From the NCBI GenBank assembly GCA_035236585.1, contig CP141136.1, positions 26,637,426 through 26,701,425 on the forward strand: 64,000 bases of DNA, in the 5' to 3' direction. The notes beneath the pieces were generated by a model. The model worked only from the letters and a program-made list of their open reading frames with translations, did no database searches and was not told the DNA's origin. The stretch is from Warburgia ugandensis. Taxonomy: Eukaryota; Streptophyta; Magnoliopsida; Canellales; Canellaceae. Positions 28,001 through 38,578 of the stretch are shown piece by piece (within the stretch, counting starts at the first letter, position 1; each line of letters begins with the position of its first letter). Both the position numbers and the translations under genes were made by a program.

Positions 28001-31000
28001 AGTTATCTTCCTTTGGCCCATTTGAGAATATGTAGCTTTTATATGTAGTCCTAGCACGTTCAGACTTACTCTTATGATGTAAGGTAGTTTGCAATAGTTT
28101 ACTTTGAGTAACATGTGCATATAAGAAAATCAACTGATGCAGTAATAGATTAGTTTGTGCAGATTTTTGCTTGAATGTTTATCCTTGAATAATCCTCTTC
28201 AAGGAAAACAGAAGAAAATAGAAATCTCATGTATTCATACCTAGTGGATTATGTACACACCACTTGGAGTGTGTGTGTGTGTGTATATATATTATCAAAG
28301 CCTTATCCTAATTAGGTGTTGGCTACATGAATCTTGTTCCTCCATTCCCCTCTATCAAGTGTCATGGCTTCATTTAGTCCAAAATTTTTAAAATATTTTC
28401 TCACTACTTCTATCCACATCCTTTTAAGGCCTTTCCTTTGCCCTTTTAGAGCCTTCGACTTGGATCAACTCACTCCTAACCGGTTCCATTTTCGATCTCC
28501 ATTGGACATGTCCAAACTATCTAAGTCCACCTTCCCTCATCTTGTTAGCTATTGGTGCCATCCTAAGTTTTCTCTAACGTTTTCATTTCTAATTTCAACT
28601 TGTCTTGTCTTGCTACTCATCCATCTCAACATCCTCATTTCAGCTATACTTATCCTATATACATGTTATTCCTCAACTGTTTTCGATTCATGTCATATTT
28701 GGGTTGCCATATTTTTTTTAAAAGCTGAAGATGATTTTCATTTCTTCCTTACAAACTAATATACATTCATTTGCAAGCAAAAAAGAAATAACAAAACCAT
28801 CTTCAACTTCACCCTTGCCGGCTGGCTACCTGACGCAAGGGTTGCCATATTTTAAGAAGAGGGAGATGATTTTCATTTCTTCCTCACAAACTAATATACA
28901 AATGCATATTCATTTGTAAGAAACAAATAACAAAATCATCTTCAACTTCTCCCCTGCCAGCTGGCACCTGACGCAAGACCCTCCTTTTTCATTCGGGCTT
29001 GGGACCGTCATTGGCGGAGATGAGATGGGGGAGAATATCCTCTATTTTGCTTTGTCATATAACCTATCCATTGCAAATACACTCTTTAAGAAGAGGGATG
29101 AACATTTAATAACCTTTAAAAGTGGACTTCATAAAAGCCAAATAGACTTTTTTCTACTTAGAAATAATGAACAATCTACATGTAAGGATTGTAAGGTGAT
29201 ACCTGGTGAGAGTTTGACCTTACAACATAGGTTAATGGTTGTGGATATCCATATCAAAATATGGAGTAAAAGAACTAAACTTAATACATACCCAAAAACT
29301 AAGTGGTGGAACTTAAAAGGAGAGAAAATAACCTCCTTCAAAAATAAGTTGATGGTAGAAGGAAAGTGGAACTATGAAACAGAAGTAAATACTATGTGGA
29401 CTAATATGGCTGAGTGCATTAAGAAAGTGGCAAAAGATGTCTTAGGAGTATTTAAAGGTAAAAGGGTATCAGCAAAGGAAATATGGTCGTGGAGTGAAAC
29501 AGTTCAAAAAGTTATTAAAGAAAAACGGATGTGTTTTAAAGCATGGTAGAAGATTAGAAATAATGAGAACTATGAGCAATATAAGAATGCTAAAAATGTT
29601 GCTAAGAGAATAGTGAGGCTAAACTTAAAGCATATGATGAGCTCTACAATAGACTAGGAACAAGAGAAGGTAAGAAAGATGTGTTAAACTTGCAAAAGTA
29701 AGAGAACAGAAGGGTAAGGACTTAGATCATGTTAAGTGTATTAGAAACGGTGATCAAAGGGTATTAGTCAAAGATGATGAGATTAAACAAAGGTGGGAAA
29801 CATACTTTCAAAAATTGTTAAATGATAATGGCCCTGAGAATATAGGGATTGAAAATACTATAAATCAAAATAACATTGGATATTATAGGTATGAACGTAG
29901 GATTAGAATACTTGAAGTAAAAGAGGCCTTGAAAAAGATGAAATCAGGAAAGGCCATGGGGCCTGATGGTATACCAATAGAGGTTTGGAAGCATATGGGA
30001 GACATTGGGGTAGTTTGGTTGACCAACTTGTTTAACAAAATTATAAAATCAAAGAAAATGCCTAATGAGTGGAGGAAAAGCTCTATTGTACCAATTTATA
30101 AGAATAAAGGAGACATACAGAGCTGCACTAATTATCGAGGGATCAAACTTATGAGCCATACTATGAAACTTTTTGAAAGAGTGATTGAGAAGAGGCTGTG
30201 TCATGAAACAAGTGTATCGGAGAATCAGTTTGGTTTCATGCCTGGGAGGTCTACCATGAAGGCTATTTACTTACTAAGACAATTAGTAGAGAAATATAGG
30301 GAGAGGAGGAAAGACCTCCATATGGTCTTTATCGATTTAGAGAAAGCTTATGATAGAGTCCCTAGAGAGTTAATATGGAGAGTGTTGGGTGGTAAAGGAG
30401 TTTCGCAAGGATATATAGACATAATTAAAGATATGTATGAGAGAGCGGTAACAAATGTTAAGACCACTAGTGGTGTGACTGGTGATTTTCTTGTCACTAT
30501 AGGATTGCACCAAGGATTGGCATTGAGTCCATACCTTTTTACATTGGTTATGGATGAGCTAACAACACATCTGCACGAGGAGATTCCCTGGTGCATGTTA
30601 TTTGCAGATGATATAGTCTTACTTAATGAGACAAGGGATGGTGTAAACATAAAGCTAGAATTATGGAGAAAAGCATTAGAATCTGAAGGATTTAAAATTA
30701 GTTGAACTAAGACAGAATATATGGAATGTAATTTTAGCAAGGAGAGTAGGAGTAGAACACCAGTCAAGATTGATAACCAAGAAGTCCCCGTCAAAGACCA
30801 CTTTTGGTACTTAGGATCAATAATTCATGAGAGTGGAGAGATTGAGAGAGAGGTTATCCAAAGAATTCAAGTGGGTCGGAACAAATGGAGATGTGCATCT
30901 GGAGTTTTGTGTGATCGGCAGATGCCACTCAAACTAAAAGAAAAATTCTATAGGATGGCCATAAGGCCGGCCGTGCTCTATGGATCAGAATGTTGGGCAG

Positions 31001-34000
31001 TTAAGGAACATCATACTCATAGGATGAGTGTCGCAGACATGAAGATGTTGAGATGGATGAGTGGTAAGACAAGAAAAGATAGAATTCGAAATGAAAATAT
31101 TCGAGGAAATTTAGGGATAGCACCAATAGGTAATAAGATGAGGGAGACTAGACTTAGATGGTTTCGACATGTTCAAAGGAGACCAACAACGGCACCGGTT
31201 AGAAGAAGTGAGGCAATACAAGTATAAAGTTTTAAAATGGCAAGGGGAAGGCCCAAAAGAATGTGGATGGAAGTGGTGAGGAAAGATTTAAAAACTTTGG
31301 GACTAAATGAAGACATGGTATTTAATAGAGTGGAATGGAGGAATAAGATTCATGTGGCCAACCCCTAATTGGGATAAGGTCTTGATAATGATGATGATGA
31401 TTCCTTAACTGCCTAACACTCTAATCCATAGAGCATGGCCAGCTTTATAGCCATCCTATAGAATTTTTCTTTCAATTTGAGTAGCATATGCCAATCCTAT
31501 AAAACTTGAGAGGTGTATCTCCACATGCACCAATCCACTTGGGTTCTCTGTATAACATCCCTCTCAATCTCTCTGCTCTCATGAATTATCGATCGCAAGT
31601 ATTAAAAATGGTCTTTTGGGGGGACTTCTTAGTTATCAATCTTTACTGGTGTTTCACTTTCACTCCTCTCCTTACTAGAACTACATTCCATTACTTAGTC
31701 TTAATTTGGCTAGTTTTAAATCCTTTAGACTCAATAGCATCTCTAGAAGGGAAGCCTTGGCTTAACGATTGAGTTGTTGTCGTCTGACCTTTAGGTCACG
31801 AGTTCGAGGCATGGAAAAGGCCTCTTACAAAAATGCAAGTTAAGGCTAGGTATTATAGATCCTTCGTGGTTAGCCCCCCTTACCTGAACCCTGCATACGT
31901 AGAAGCATCGTGGATCGAGATGGCCATTTTTTACTCTATAGTATCTCCCCCCAACTCTAGCTTTGTGTTTATGCTCTCCCATGTCTTATCAATCAAAATT
32001 ATATCATTTACAAATAACATGTGTCATAGAATCTCCTCATGCAATTATTTTGTTAACTCATTTATAACAAATGTGAAAAGATATGGGCTGAATGTTGATC
32101 CTTGGTGCAATCCTATATTGAGAGGAAAATCATCAGTCTCTCTGCTAGTGGTCCTAACATTCGTTTTCGCTCTCGCATAAATACCCTTAATTATGTTTAT
32201 ATACTCTCATGAAACCCCTTTCTCGCCTAACACCTCTCATATTAACTATTTAGGGACCCTATCATAAGCTTTTTCTAAGTCAATAAAGACCATATGGAGG
32301 TCTTTCTTTCTCTCTTTAAAATTCTCTCTCAATTGTCTAAGTAGGAAAAAAAAACTTCCATGGTAGATGTCCCAAACATGAAACCAGACTGGTTTTCCAA
32401 AACATATGTATCATATCATAGTTGCTTCTCAATCACTCTTTCCCAAAGTTTTGTAGTATAGCTCATAAGTTTAATCTCGTGATAATTAGTGCAACCCCAT
32501 ATGACTCTTTTATTCTTATAAATTGGTACTATAAAGCTTTTACTCCATTTATCTGGCATTTTCTTCTATTTCACAATCTTTTTAAACAACTTTGTTATCC
32601 AAACTACTTCAGTATCTCCCATATACTTCCTAACCTCTATTGATAAACCATCACACCCTAGGGCATTTCTTGATTTAATCATTTTCAAGGCCTCTGTCAC
32701 TTCAAATATCTTGATCTTATAGTCGTATCTATAGTCCAATGGTATTTGCGTTTATAGCTCTTTCAGTCTCTATATTCTTATGACAATTGTCATTTAGCAA
32801 ATTTTTAAAGTAACTTTCCAACCTTTGATTGATCTTGTCATCTTTGACTACTATGCATTTAACGTGGTCTAAGTCCTTCCTCTCCTGTTCTCTAATTTTT
32901 GCAAGTTTGAACACATCTATCTCACAATCTCTTGACCCTATTCTACTATAGAGATCATTATACGTCTTGAGTTTAGCCTTACTTGCTACTCTCTTAGCAA
33001 CCTTTTCAGCATTCTTGTATTACTCAAAGTTTTTGTTATTTTTAGTCCTTTACTATGCTTTAAAATACATTGGTTTCTCTTTAATAACTTTATGCGCTTT
33101 TTCACTCCACCACCAAGTTTCTTTTACTAGTTGCCTTTTACCTTTAAATACTCCAAGGACATGCTTTGCCATTTTCTTAATAGACTTATTTGTGAATGAT
33201 GTTATCTTTTGTCCTTAAGTTTCACCACTTATAGTTTTTGGACACTTATTAAGTTTATTTCTTTTCTTCCATCTCTTTATGTAAATATCCATAACCATTA
33301 ACCTATTGTGTGGTTAAAGTTTCACTGCATGTCACCTTAAAATCCTTACATATTGATCTTTCACTATTTCTAAGTAAAAAAAAGTCTGCTTTGCTTATAT
33401 GATCCACTTTTAAATATTAGTAATTTTTCATCCCTCTTCTTAAAGTATATATTTGCTTGAGCTAGGTTATATGCCAAAGCAAAATCGAACATAGCTTTCC
33501 CTATCTCATTTCTTTCTCCAACATCATACCCTCCCTGTACCTTTTTACATCCTTTATTTTCTTTTCTCACATGATCATTTAAATATGCTTCTATAAGTAT
33601 CCCCTTTATGTTGGGAATTTCTTACATATCTTTTGTCTTTGGATTCTATCTTTTAACCCCACTTGGAGCACATCTATACTTGTACCATTTATAATCTTCT
33701 CTACTAGAAAAAGTTTTATTAGAAAAATTCCATTTCCGGTTCTTCTAACATATACAACTTTATACTTTAATTCTCCATCCACCACAATTCCTACACCATT
33801 TCTATCATTGTCATTTTCTACATATCAAAGCTTATACCCATTGATTTCTCGCCTTAACCCCTTTCCACTTGATTTCAATGACAAGCTATGTTGACTTTCA
33901 TACATTTCATCGTTTCTACTAACTTTATACTCTTGTATGTCAATATACCTGTATTCCATGTGATGATACGAATCTAGGTAGTCTCTTTACCCGCGCACAT

Positions 34001-34671
34001 CTAGAACAACGCGAGAACCCCTACTTACTTCCCACTGCACCTGGGTTTGATGCAGTACATCGCTTCCAAATAAACACTGTCAACCTTTGCCCATTTCCCA
34101 CTACACCGGGAATCCAATGCAGCAAGTCGCTTACAGGGTAACGTCATGTAGCATTTGCCCATTTCCCACTGCATCCAGGCTTCTGATGCATGCATCATTT
34201 ACAGAGAATGTCTTATTCTTTAGATTCGTGTCATAGAATTTGCGGGCTTGAAACTGGTCGAGATCATAAAACCACGCGGGTAGAGTTACCTAGGGGGAAA
34301 ATGGTATATATACTGAGCTCCAAAACATGTCTTCTTACTTTTCTAGCCAAGTAGAATAATTGCTTGCTTATTGTATGTGCATACTTTAATTTTAGGAACA
34401 AAAAAAAAAAAAAAAAACTATGGGTTTTGTATATGAAACCTGCTGCTTGAATGCCCGATTGACCAAGTCATTTGCAATTCGTCCGTTTCCGATCCTTCGC
34501 GTATCCATTTGGAGCTCCTGCCCATGGCCATTTTATACATGTTTTCACTTGATTTTGCAGGAATGCATCGGCCGTCAGTCCTGTTCAATAACCGTCTCCT
34601 CACGAAACTTTGGAGATCCTTGCCCTGGGGTACTGAAAAGCCTTGCAGTGGAAGCACTATGCACCGCTTAG
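6974..34671 (+). CDS. beta-galactosidase, GH35, with C-terminal SUEL lectin domain (19 exons)
   Basis: Releases terminal beta-galactose from cell-wall or other galactans; expected in the secretory pathway or apoplast. Exons: 6974-7150, 7980-8075, 8190-8302, 8982-9048, 9211-9303, 10933-11076, 11275-11363, 11480-11585, 11687-11774, 13400-13518, 14448-14612, 16343-16539, 17265-17368, 19517-19626, 25862-25969, 26455-26565, 26662-26873, 27602-27935, 34561-34671. All introns are GT-AG, the frame stays open, and the sum is 2544 nt (847 aa), usual for plant enzymes with the lectin tail. Residues 1 to about 27 look like a signal peptide. The GH35 signature [14 protein letters not shown] ends exon 5 and opens exon 6; E186 is the likely acid/base and E255 (MWTEN) the likely nucleophile, 69 residues apart as in characterised family members. 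The Cys-rich C-terminus (about 765-847) matches the SUEL lectin domain. The start was chosen because a hydrophobic leader precedes the VTYDHR motif. Assignment to a numbered BGAL clade was not attempted. Confidence 0.95.
7195..7505 (+). repeat. imperfect tandem duplication in beta-galactosidase intron 1
   Basis: Two diverged copies (about 7195-7324 and 7325-7505) share GTGATTC.GAGTTACA, GAAGTG.TAGCAGAAA and TTTGACTAACTGTT. The rest of intron 1 (7151-7979) shows nothing recognisable. Confidence 0.6.
9630..10687. mobile_element. non-autonomous TIR DNA transposon in beta-galactosidase intron 5
   Basis: The 14-bp CTATGTAGTTAAAG at the left end is the exact reverse complement of the right end. 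It is flanked by direct TTCTAGT at 9623-9629 and 10688-10694 (7 bp). Both subterminal regions are rich in GCGCC/GGCGC and AGGCGCG motifs. The AT-rich core holds three tandem units of about 165 bp (near 9788, 9953, 10117) sharing CATGAAGA.ACAAGCAT and GCTATATATGTG. No transposase frame. TSD length suggests hAT-like, but the superfamily is not settled. Confidence 0.85.
12315..12446 (+). repeat. 66-bp tandem duplication in beta-galactosidase intron 9
   Basis: Two almost identical 66-bp units (12315-12380, 12381-12446) starting AATTATGTTACAGTAAATGG. The rest of intron 9 (11775-13399) holds nothing recognised. Confidence 0.9.
13830..13895 (+). mobile_element. RTE LINE 3'-end fragment in beta-galactosidase intron 10
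   Basis: Only the last about 65 bp of an RTE element: GGAATGGAGGAACAAGATTC..AATCGGGATAAGG followed by a GATGATGA tail. It matches the 3' ends near 15360 and 31370. A severely 5'-truncated insertion. Confidence 0.75.
15001..15390 (+). mobile_element. RTE LINE 3' fragment in beta-galactosidase intron 11
   Basis: It carries the last part of reverse transcriptase ([28 protein letters not shown], with stops) and the 3' UTR ending GGGATAAGGC plus a GATGATGA-type tail. Same family and strand as the 28680-31399 copy. Confidence 0.85.
16981..17060 (+). mobile_element. 5'-truncated Au-like SINE in beta-galactosidase intron 12
   Basis: Only the 3' part is present (CCCTTGTGGTCTGGCCCTTC..GGACCGGGCTGCCCC). 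It is flanked by a perfect 14-bp duplication, ATTTGTGGTAATTT, at 16967-16980 and 17061-17074. Confidence 0.85.
17635..17762 (+). mobile_element. 5'-truncated Au-like SINE in beta-galactosidase intron 13
   Basis: It starts inside the B box (GGTTCGAGG) and runs through GCCTCTTGCAAGAATGCA, CCCTTGTGGTCC and the GGGCTGCCC end with a short T tract. No clear duplication flanks it. Confidence 0.8.
20565..21007 (-). repeat. 3' LTR of the chromovirus
   Basis: Reads TGTTACATCA..TTTCTATCA on the minus strand. Matches the right LTR from about 20664 to 21007, with a small internal duplication (ACAGAATT.CAGAATGATACT twice) absent from the other copy. Confidence 0.88.
21758..22291. mobile_element. solo LTR nested in the chromovirus integrase
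   Basis: A 534-bp unit with TG..CA ends (TGTTAGACC..GGCCCAACA on +) between direct GTTTC copies at 21753-21757 and 22292-22296. Without it the integrase frame would resume in register. It is a different LTR family from its host. Inside are three stepped tandem duplications: a TGACAGAAGATGATCCTGAT unit, an AACCAAGTAATGTAGTCAGT unit and a GGATATACAGATATCCAGTC unit, then a purine-rich tract. Confidence 0.9.
24576..24895 (-). repeat. 5' LTR of the chromovirus, truncated
   Basis: Similar to 20664-21007. The U5 end (about 100 bp) and the primer-binding site are missing; the break at 24576 abuts a gag remnant. Confidence 0.85.
24987..25215 (+). repeat. dispersed repeat, copy 1 (see 35456-35637)
   Basis: Shares TCTAAT.ATCTTCACGTAAAA, GAACTAGAT, CCAAT..GTCCATTTTTAA and flanking words with 35456-35637. 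Unidentified; moderate divergence. The rest of intron 14 (19627-20559, 25216-25861) shows nothing recognised. Confidence 0.6.
28269..28292 (+). repeat. short (GT)n(AT)n microsatellite
   Basis: A GT run followed by an AT run, directly abutting the 3' end of an RTE copy on the minus strand. Confidence 0.8.
28680..31399 (+). mobile_element. RTE LINE inserted in opposite orientation into the older RTE
   Basis: Plus-strand frames 29025-29549 (endonuclease C-terminal part with KSQIDFFL, then linker), 29815-30705 (RT with [31 protein letters not shown] intact) and 30721-31227 (RT C-terminus), ending in an ATGATG tail. One stop splits RT at 30703-30705. ATTCCTCAACTG (28668-28679) and ATTCCTTAACTG (31400-31411) are the likely target-site duplication with one mismatch. 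5'-truncated; 28703-28979 is a foreign tandem duplication at its 5' side. Confidence 0.85.
28703..28979 (+). repeat. 138-bp tandem duplication
   Basis: Two units (28703-28840, 28841-28979) share GTTGCCATATTTT, GATGATTTTCATTTCTTCC and ATCTTCAACTTC. They lie between the insertion point and the first RTE coding sequence. Confidence 0.85.
31744..31937 (+). mobile_element. Au-like SINE inside the older RTE
   Basis: Nearly complete: A-box-like TTGGCTTAACGATT, B box GAGTTCGAGGC, then AAGGCCTCTTAC..AATGCAAG and the GATCGAGATGGCC end with a T tract. ATAGCATCTC at 31734-31743 and ATAGTATCTC at 31938-31947 flank it (one mismatch). Confidence 0.88.
34020..34230 (+). repeat. about 67-bp minisatellite, three units, intron 18
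   Basis: Each unit has a TTCCCACT.CA.C core followed by a GATGCA-type motif, near 34028, 34093 and 34160. A poly(A) run of about 18 bases lies at 34399-34417, shortly before the last exon. Confidence 0.7.
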
Positions 34672-35455
34672 TTGCAGGAGTGTTCCAGTTAAAGTGTCCA
34701 GTCTTACCTAAGAGTTCTTAAGTTAATGAACAATTTATTATTATTATTTTTTTCCGTTTTATCAATTATCAGCGCTTCATCTTTGATCAACATGTAGCAA
34801 TTGAAATTGGCGTTTAGATGGCAGTGAGGCCTGCAGGAATGTGCCTTTATGTGAAATGCTTAATGTATTTTCCAGTAGTTCTGATTTCATCGGTTAAACA
34901 TTCTGTCATGTACCATTCCCAGAAAAATAAATAATTAAAAGAAAAAGAAAGGGCCTTTATGTGATGCATTCTATGCTTCTGATCACTTTTAATCTTGAAT
35001 TAAATAAAAAAAAGGAAATATGTCTACCAAAATTTTTTCTGAAAAACTTATATTTATGAAAGTCAAACATACACCCAACCATACACAGTTAGAATCTTGG
35101 TCACTCAGGTGAGGAACTCCTTGCACCACCGCACTAGAAGGCGATGATGCATGTATGAAAACTTAGCTCATAATGTGTGCTTGACATGGATCAAGCAAGA
35201 ACCAGATGAAAGAGTTAATTTTATAATCTGTCTCAGAATCACCAAGTTGCTAGATGAGCCTGTTTGGGAATTCTTTTTGGCTATGTAGCGAGTTACTCGA
35301 CGAGTCACTCATTTCAACTATGTTAATTCCTAAGAGTTCACGCGGATCACTTTTGCAGGTTAGATCTCACATTTGGATGGCCTGAACTGTTCATCTATCG
35401 CTCCATCTTTGGGTATCTAGTAACCGAAAATGTGTGCACATTGGATGATTCTAGC
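34672..35455. other. 3' flank of beta-galactosidase; no further gene
   Basis: Contains the expected 3' UTR of the beta-galactosidase and AT-rich sequence. Nothing else recognised. Confidence 0.5.
34926..34931 (+). promoter_or_regulatory. poly(A) signal candidate of the beta-galactosidase gene
   Basis: AATAAA lies 255 bases after the stop codon in AT-rich sequence. Plausible as the 3'-end signal, but plant poly(A) signals are degenerate, so this is weak evidence. Confidence 0.3.
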
Positions 35456-35637
35456 CTTGTTTCAGCACTGTGGTCAATAGCTTCCTTTCTTTGTTCCTTC
35501 GTAGATCAACAGCGTGAAATCCTGAAACCAAGCTTCTAATCTTCACGTAAAATGAAACTAGATTGGGATTATATCATGTGCACTTAAACGACCAAATCCA
35601 ATCCAATCGTCCATTTTTAACAATGTGGACTCGGATC
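35456..35637 (+). repeat. dispersed repeat, copy 2, interrupted by LTR C
   Basis: Similar to 24987-25215. LTR C inserted at its right end; similarity to copy 1 appears to continue weakly after 38431. Confidence 0.55.
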
Positions 35638-36171
35638 TGTAACACCACGGGTTTTATTTATTTATTTTTATACACTATAATAATTAAAAAAAATAGTTGG
35701 GATCCCTATAAAAAATAAAAAAAAAACTTCAATTTCTAGAGTGACCAAACATAAAAACTTAATTAAAAGTATTTCTTTCAAAGTCCGGGGAGTCATATTT
35801 CTCTATATTTTAGACCATTGCACATGATTAGTGCAATACCAAATAACCGGATAACATGACGTAAGACCAGACATATGGGAGACTCAGTCTCCACATCCAA
35901 CCACATAATCAATTACTATTTTCAATAAAATATACTCCAACAATGGATAAGAAAATATAGTCACAATACAGCCATCACATCCAACATAAATTCATATTCT
36001 TACATCTAGGTCACCTTGCAATTTTAATTAAAGTACAGCCCTTACTCAAAACTCGAAGTGAGGTTTTGAACATACCTTGTCATCTATAACCATCATCCGT
36101 GCTTCATTGGAAAGCTGCCATCACTTTTACCTGCTCTGTTAGCGTGTCAACCTGTTGTCACTTTCTGTATC

Positions 36172-36214
36172 TGAGGCATTGTAATCAAAGCAATGCCTCA
36201 GCAAGCTATGCTTG
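36172..36214. other. double hairpin of LTR C
   Basis: Hairpin 1: TGAGGCATTG (36172-36181) pairs perfectly with CAATGCCTCA (36191-36200), 9-nt loop. Hairpin 2: CAAGC TAT GCTTG (36202-36214). Equivalent structures occur in LTR A (49507-49557) and LTR B (50939-50990). Confidence 0.9.
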
Positions 36215-36429
36215 TGTAGGTGATATACATTCAAAATAAACTCAATAAAAACAAATCACATGGCGCAAGGCATAAAGATCGTAAGATAAAAATATAATGA
36301 AGGACATATTAAGTCCAGGAAATAAATAAGATATCATCAATCATGATATCAAGACATGCACAATCCAAAAAAATATAGAAACACATGAATGCATGTCAAA
36401 AGTATCAAACATCATATACAGTCAAGCTC

Positions 36430-36660
36430 TATGAGTGTCTCAAGTACACTCACGGCAATGTGGGGTCAGCTCTCTATACTATTCGCTTTCACCCTTGCAC
36501 CCTCACGAGTGCTCAGGCTCTCAGGCACTCACGGCAACGATGCGTTCCACTTTTGCTTTTACCCTTTTACCCTTGCACCCTTACAGCACTCAGGCACTCA
36601 CGAAAAGTCACGTTGCACGACCGCTTTCACCCTCACGGGTACTCAGGCACTCACGGGGTG
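36430..36660. repeat. tandem array in LTR C, about three units of 70-80 bp
   Basis: Units contain CAGGCACTCACGG and CTTTCACCCT.. motifs. All reading frames across it are repeat artefacts. Confidence 0.7.
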
Positions 36661-38578
36661 AATAAATGCATCATACCACAGGATCAATAGTCTCAAACAT
36701 CAAGACAAAACGACTCCCACATGTCAAAAATACCAATCATCAAGTGAATATCACAAAAATATGAGAAACATTACATGCAATAACAACCCAAAAGATGGCA
36801 TGCACATGAGAAACTATGTGCTGAAAGTAATCTCATGCATATGATAAGACATGAATCATATGCCTCAAAATATAAATCACCAAGTCATCATTCGAGAATC
36901 ATGGAAAAATTGAGAATAAAATCACCTACCTCGGTATCGCAATATCTCAAACAAACGTGTAAATGATATCAAGGTGTACGCCTTGATGTACCTGTCATGC
37001 TATAAATCATGTCATGGTTAACGCATATAACCAAAATCTAAAGCCTGAAAATCTATTGATCGGCTTGATTTGAATCATTTAATAGTATTTAGTAGTTTTG
37101 CTATTAAAAAGTTATTCTAAATTAGATTTTTATCTTAAATCTAGGTTTGACTTGTTGAGACGATCACAATGCCTTTTTCGGATCGTGATTTGGACTTCTA
37201 TAGCTCCTAAAATCACATGTTTTATGAAGAAAGAGTCAAAAACCCAAAAAACAAGAAAAAGGGCTCGCCACACGTGCGGCACATGCCATCCACGTGCGTG
37301 TGGGCATGTTTGAAACTAGCGCCTGTGGATCGAGCGTCTGTAGACGCACTCTGCGCGTGGGGGGGAAGAAATAGCGTGTGGTGCGCGTTCGGAGCACCGC
37401 GCATTCCTGCTGAACCGCGTGGCGCGTGGCACTCCCACATCCGCTCATTTCCTTTCTGCATGGTGCGAGCGTGTTGCGCCATGCATCTCCTGCGCCGTGT
37501 GGCCCGCCAGTCGCATCACGCGTCATGCCTGGCCGTGACGTGCATCGACGCGGTGCCGCATGTCGCGCGGGTCGCCGTTGTCGAGAACAATGACTGAACT
37601 GGTTCACCGTCGTCGGCGACCCTAGGTGCTTCGTTTCTTGCGATTTTTACACCTATGCGTCCAATTTTTTGCGTACATTTCATTTTCACAAATCTCTCCA
37701 AAATCTATCATTTTTTCACGATTTTCATTGCATTTTTGAAAACTCCAATCATACTATTTTTGGGGGTTTTCGGCATCTCTAGCCGTTCGATCACCTTGAG
37801 ATTTCATGGGCATGTTTCTTACATTGGTACGTTCAAAATGAACGGTCCAGATTCTCATTTGATGCCGTTACATCAACTTTTTCCCAGGGCAACTGTAACT
37901 CCTAAACTCACCGAAAAACGGCAGTCCGCACTATTTTTTGGGGCTAAACAAGGAATGAGAACGGGGAAAAACAGGGATGGCTTACCTTGGTCGTTCCGTT
38001 GCCAATGCGCACGAGGTTCCAACCCTCTAGTCGTGGGTCATCGCAGGGAAGACTCCTTCCGGTGGTTGGTCACGGTGGAGAAGAATGAGAGAAGGGGGGA
38101 GCGAGTTATGACTGTACAGAATGAGATGGGCTTTTAAAGCCTCATTTGTGGGTTTCCGCATCTAGTCTATGGGACCCACGTGCAATTACCATTTTACCCT
38201 TCTATCATTTAATTAATTACAAAACTTAAAATAATTAACCATTTTTACTCCGATTTTAGCGTTTTTAGTGATGTTTGATTCCATTTTCCGAGTACATTCC
38301 AATTATTGATATTTTAACTAATGATTAAATCTCTAAAATTCCCCCCTTTCACAATTCCTCAATATTTTCAAATTTCACAATTTATATATTATTTTTTTTG
38401 GAATTTTTAAAATAGTAGATATTACAGGATCTCATTCTCTCTGCTTGCTGGTTATCAGGATTTGAATTCAGAAATCAGCAGGTAACAAATATCACATTGG
38501 ATCTCTCTTGGGATATTATTTCAAAAGCATTATAAACAGCAGATGAAACATTCTTATCTACTCTACCAAGGGTGCTTT

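Larger units (their letters stand above)
28293..33990 (-). mobile_element. RTE LINE, near full length, split by a second RTE and a SINE (intron 18)
   Basis: Minus-strand RTE in two pieces: 3' piece 28293-28679 and 5' piece 31412-33990. Together they cover endonuclease (N-terminal part near 33700-33980), reverse transcriptase and the 3' tail. The RT C-terminus is cut where the two pieces would join. Many stops, so it is old. A plus-strand RTE occupies 28680-31399 and a SINE lies at 31744-31937. Confidence 0.85.
35638..38426 (-). mobile_element. solo LTR 'C' (2789 bp) between the convergent genes
   Basis: Starts TGTAACACC and ends ATATTACA on the plus strand, with a perfect GGATC duplication at 35633-35637 and 38427-38431. 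Minus is taken as sense because a TATA-like TTTAAAAG (about 38132-38139) is followed by a leader-like region and a splice-donor-like CCAAG/GTAAG at 37986/37985. It shares a double hairpin with LTRs A and B and general organisation with D. A 70-80-bp tandem array lies at about 36430-36660. A GC-rich block (37261-37570) contains frames that are not genes. No coding internal region, so solo. Lineage is inferred as long-LTR gypsy (Tekay/Del-like), low certainty. Confidence 0.88.

Noticed and set aside
37217-37607. Overlapping GC-rich open frames on both strands
   Set aside because: Inside solo LTR C; frames open on both strands because of GC-rich composition, with no recognisable domain.
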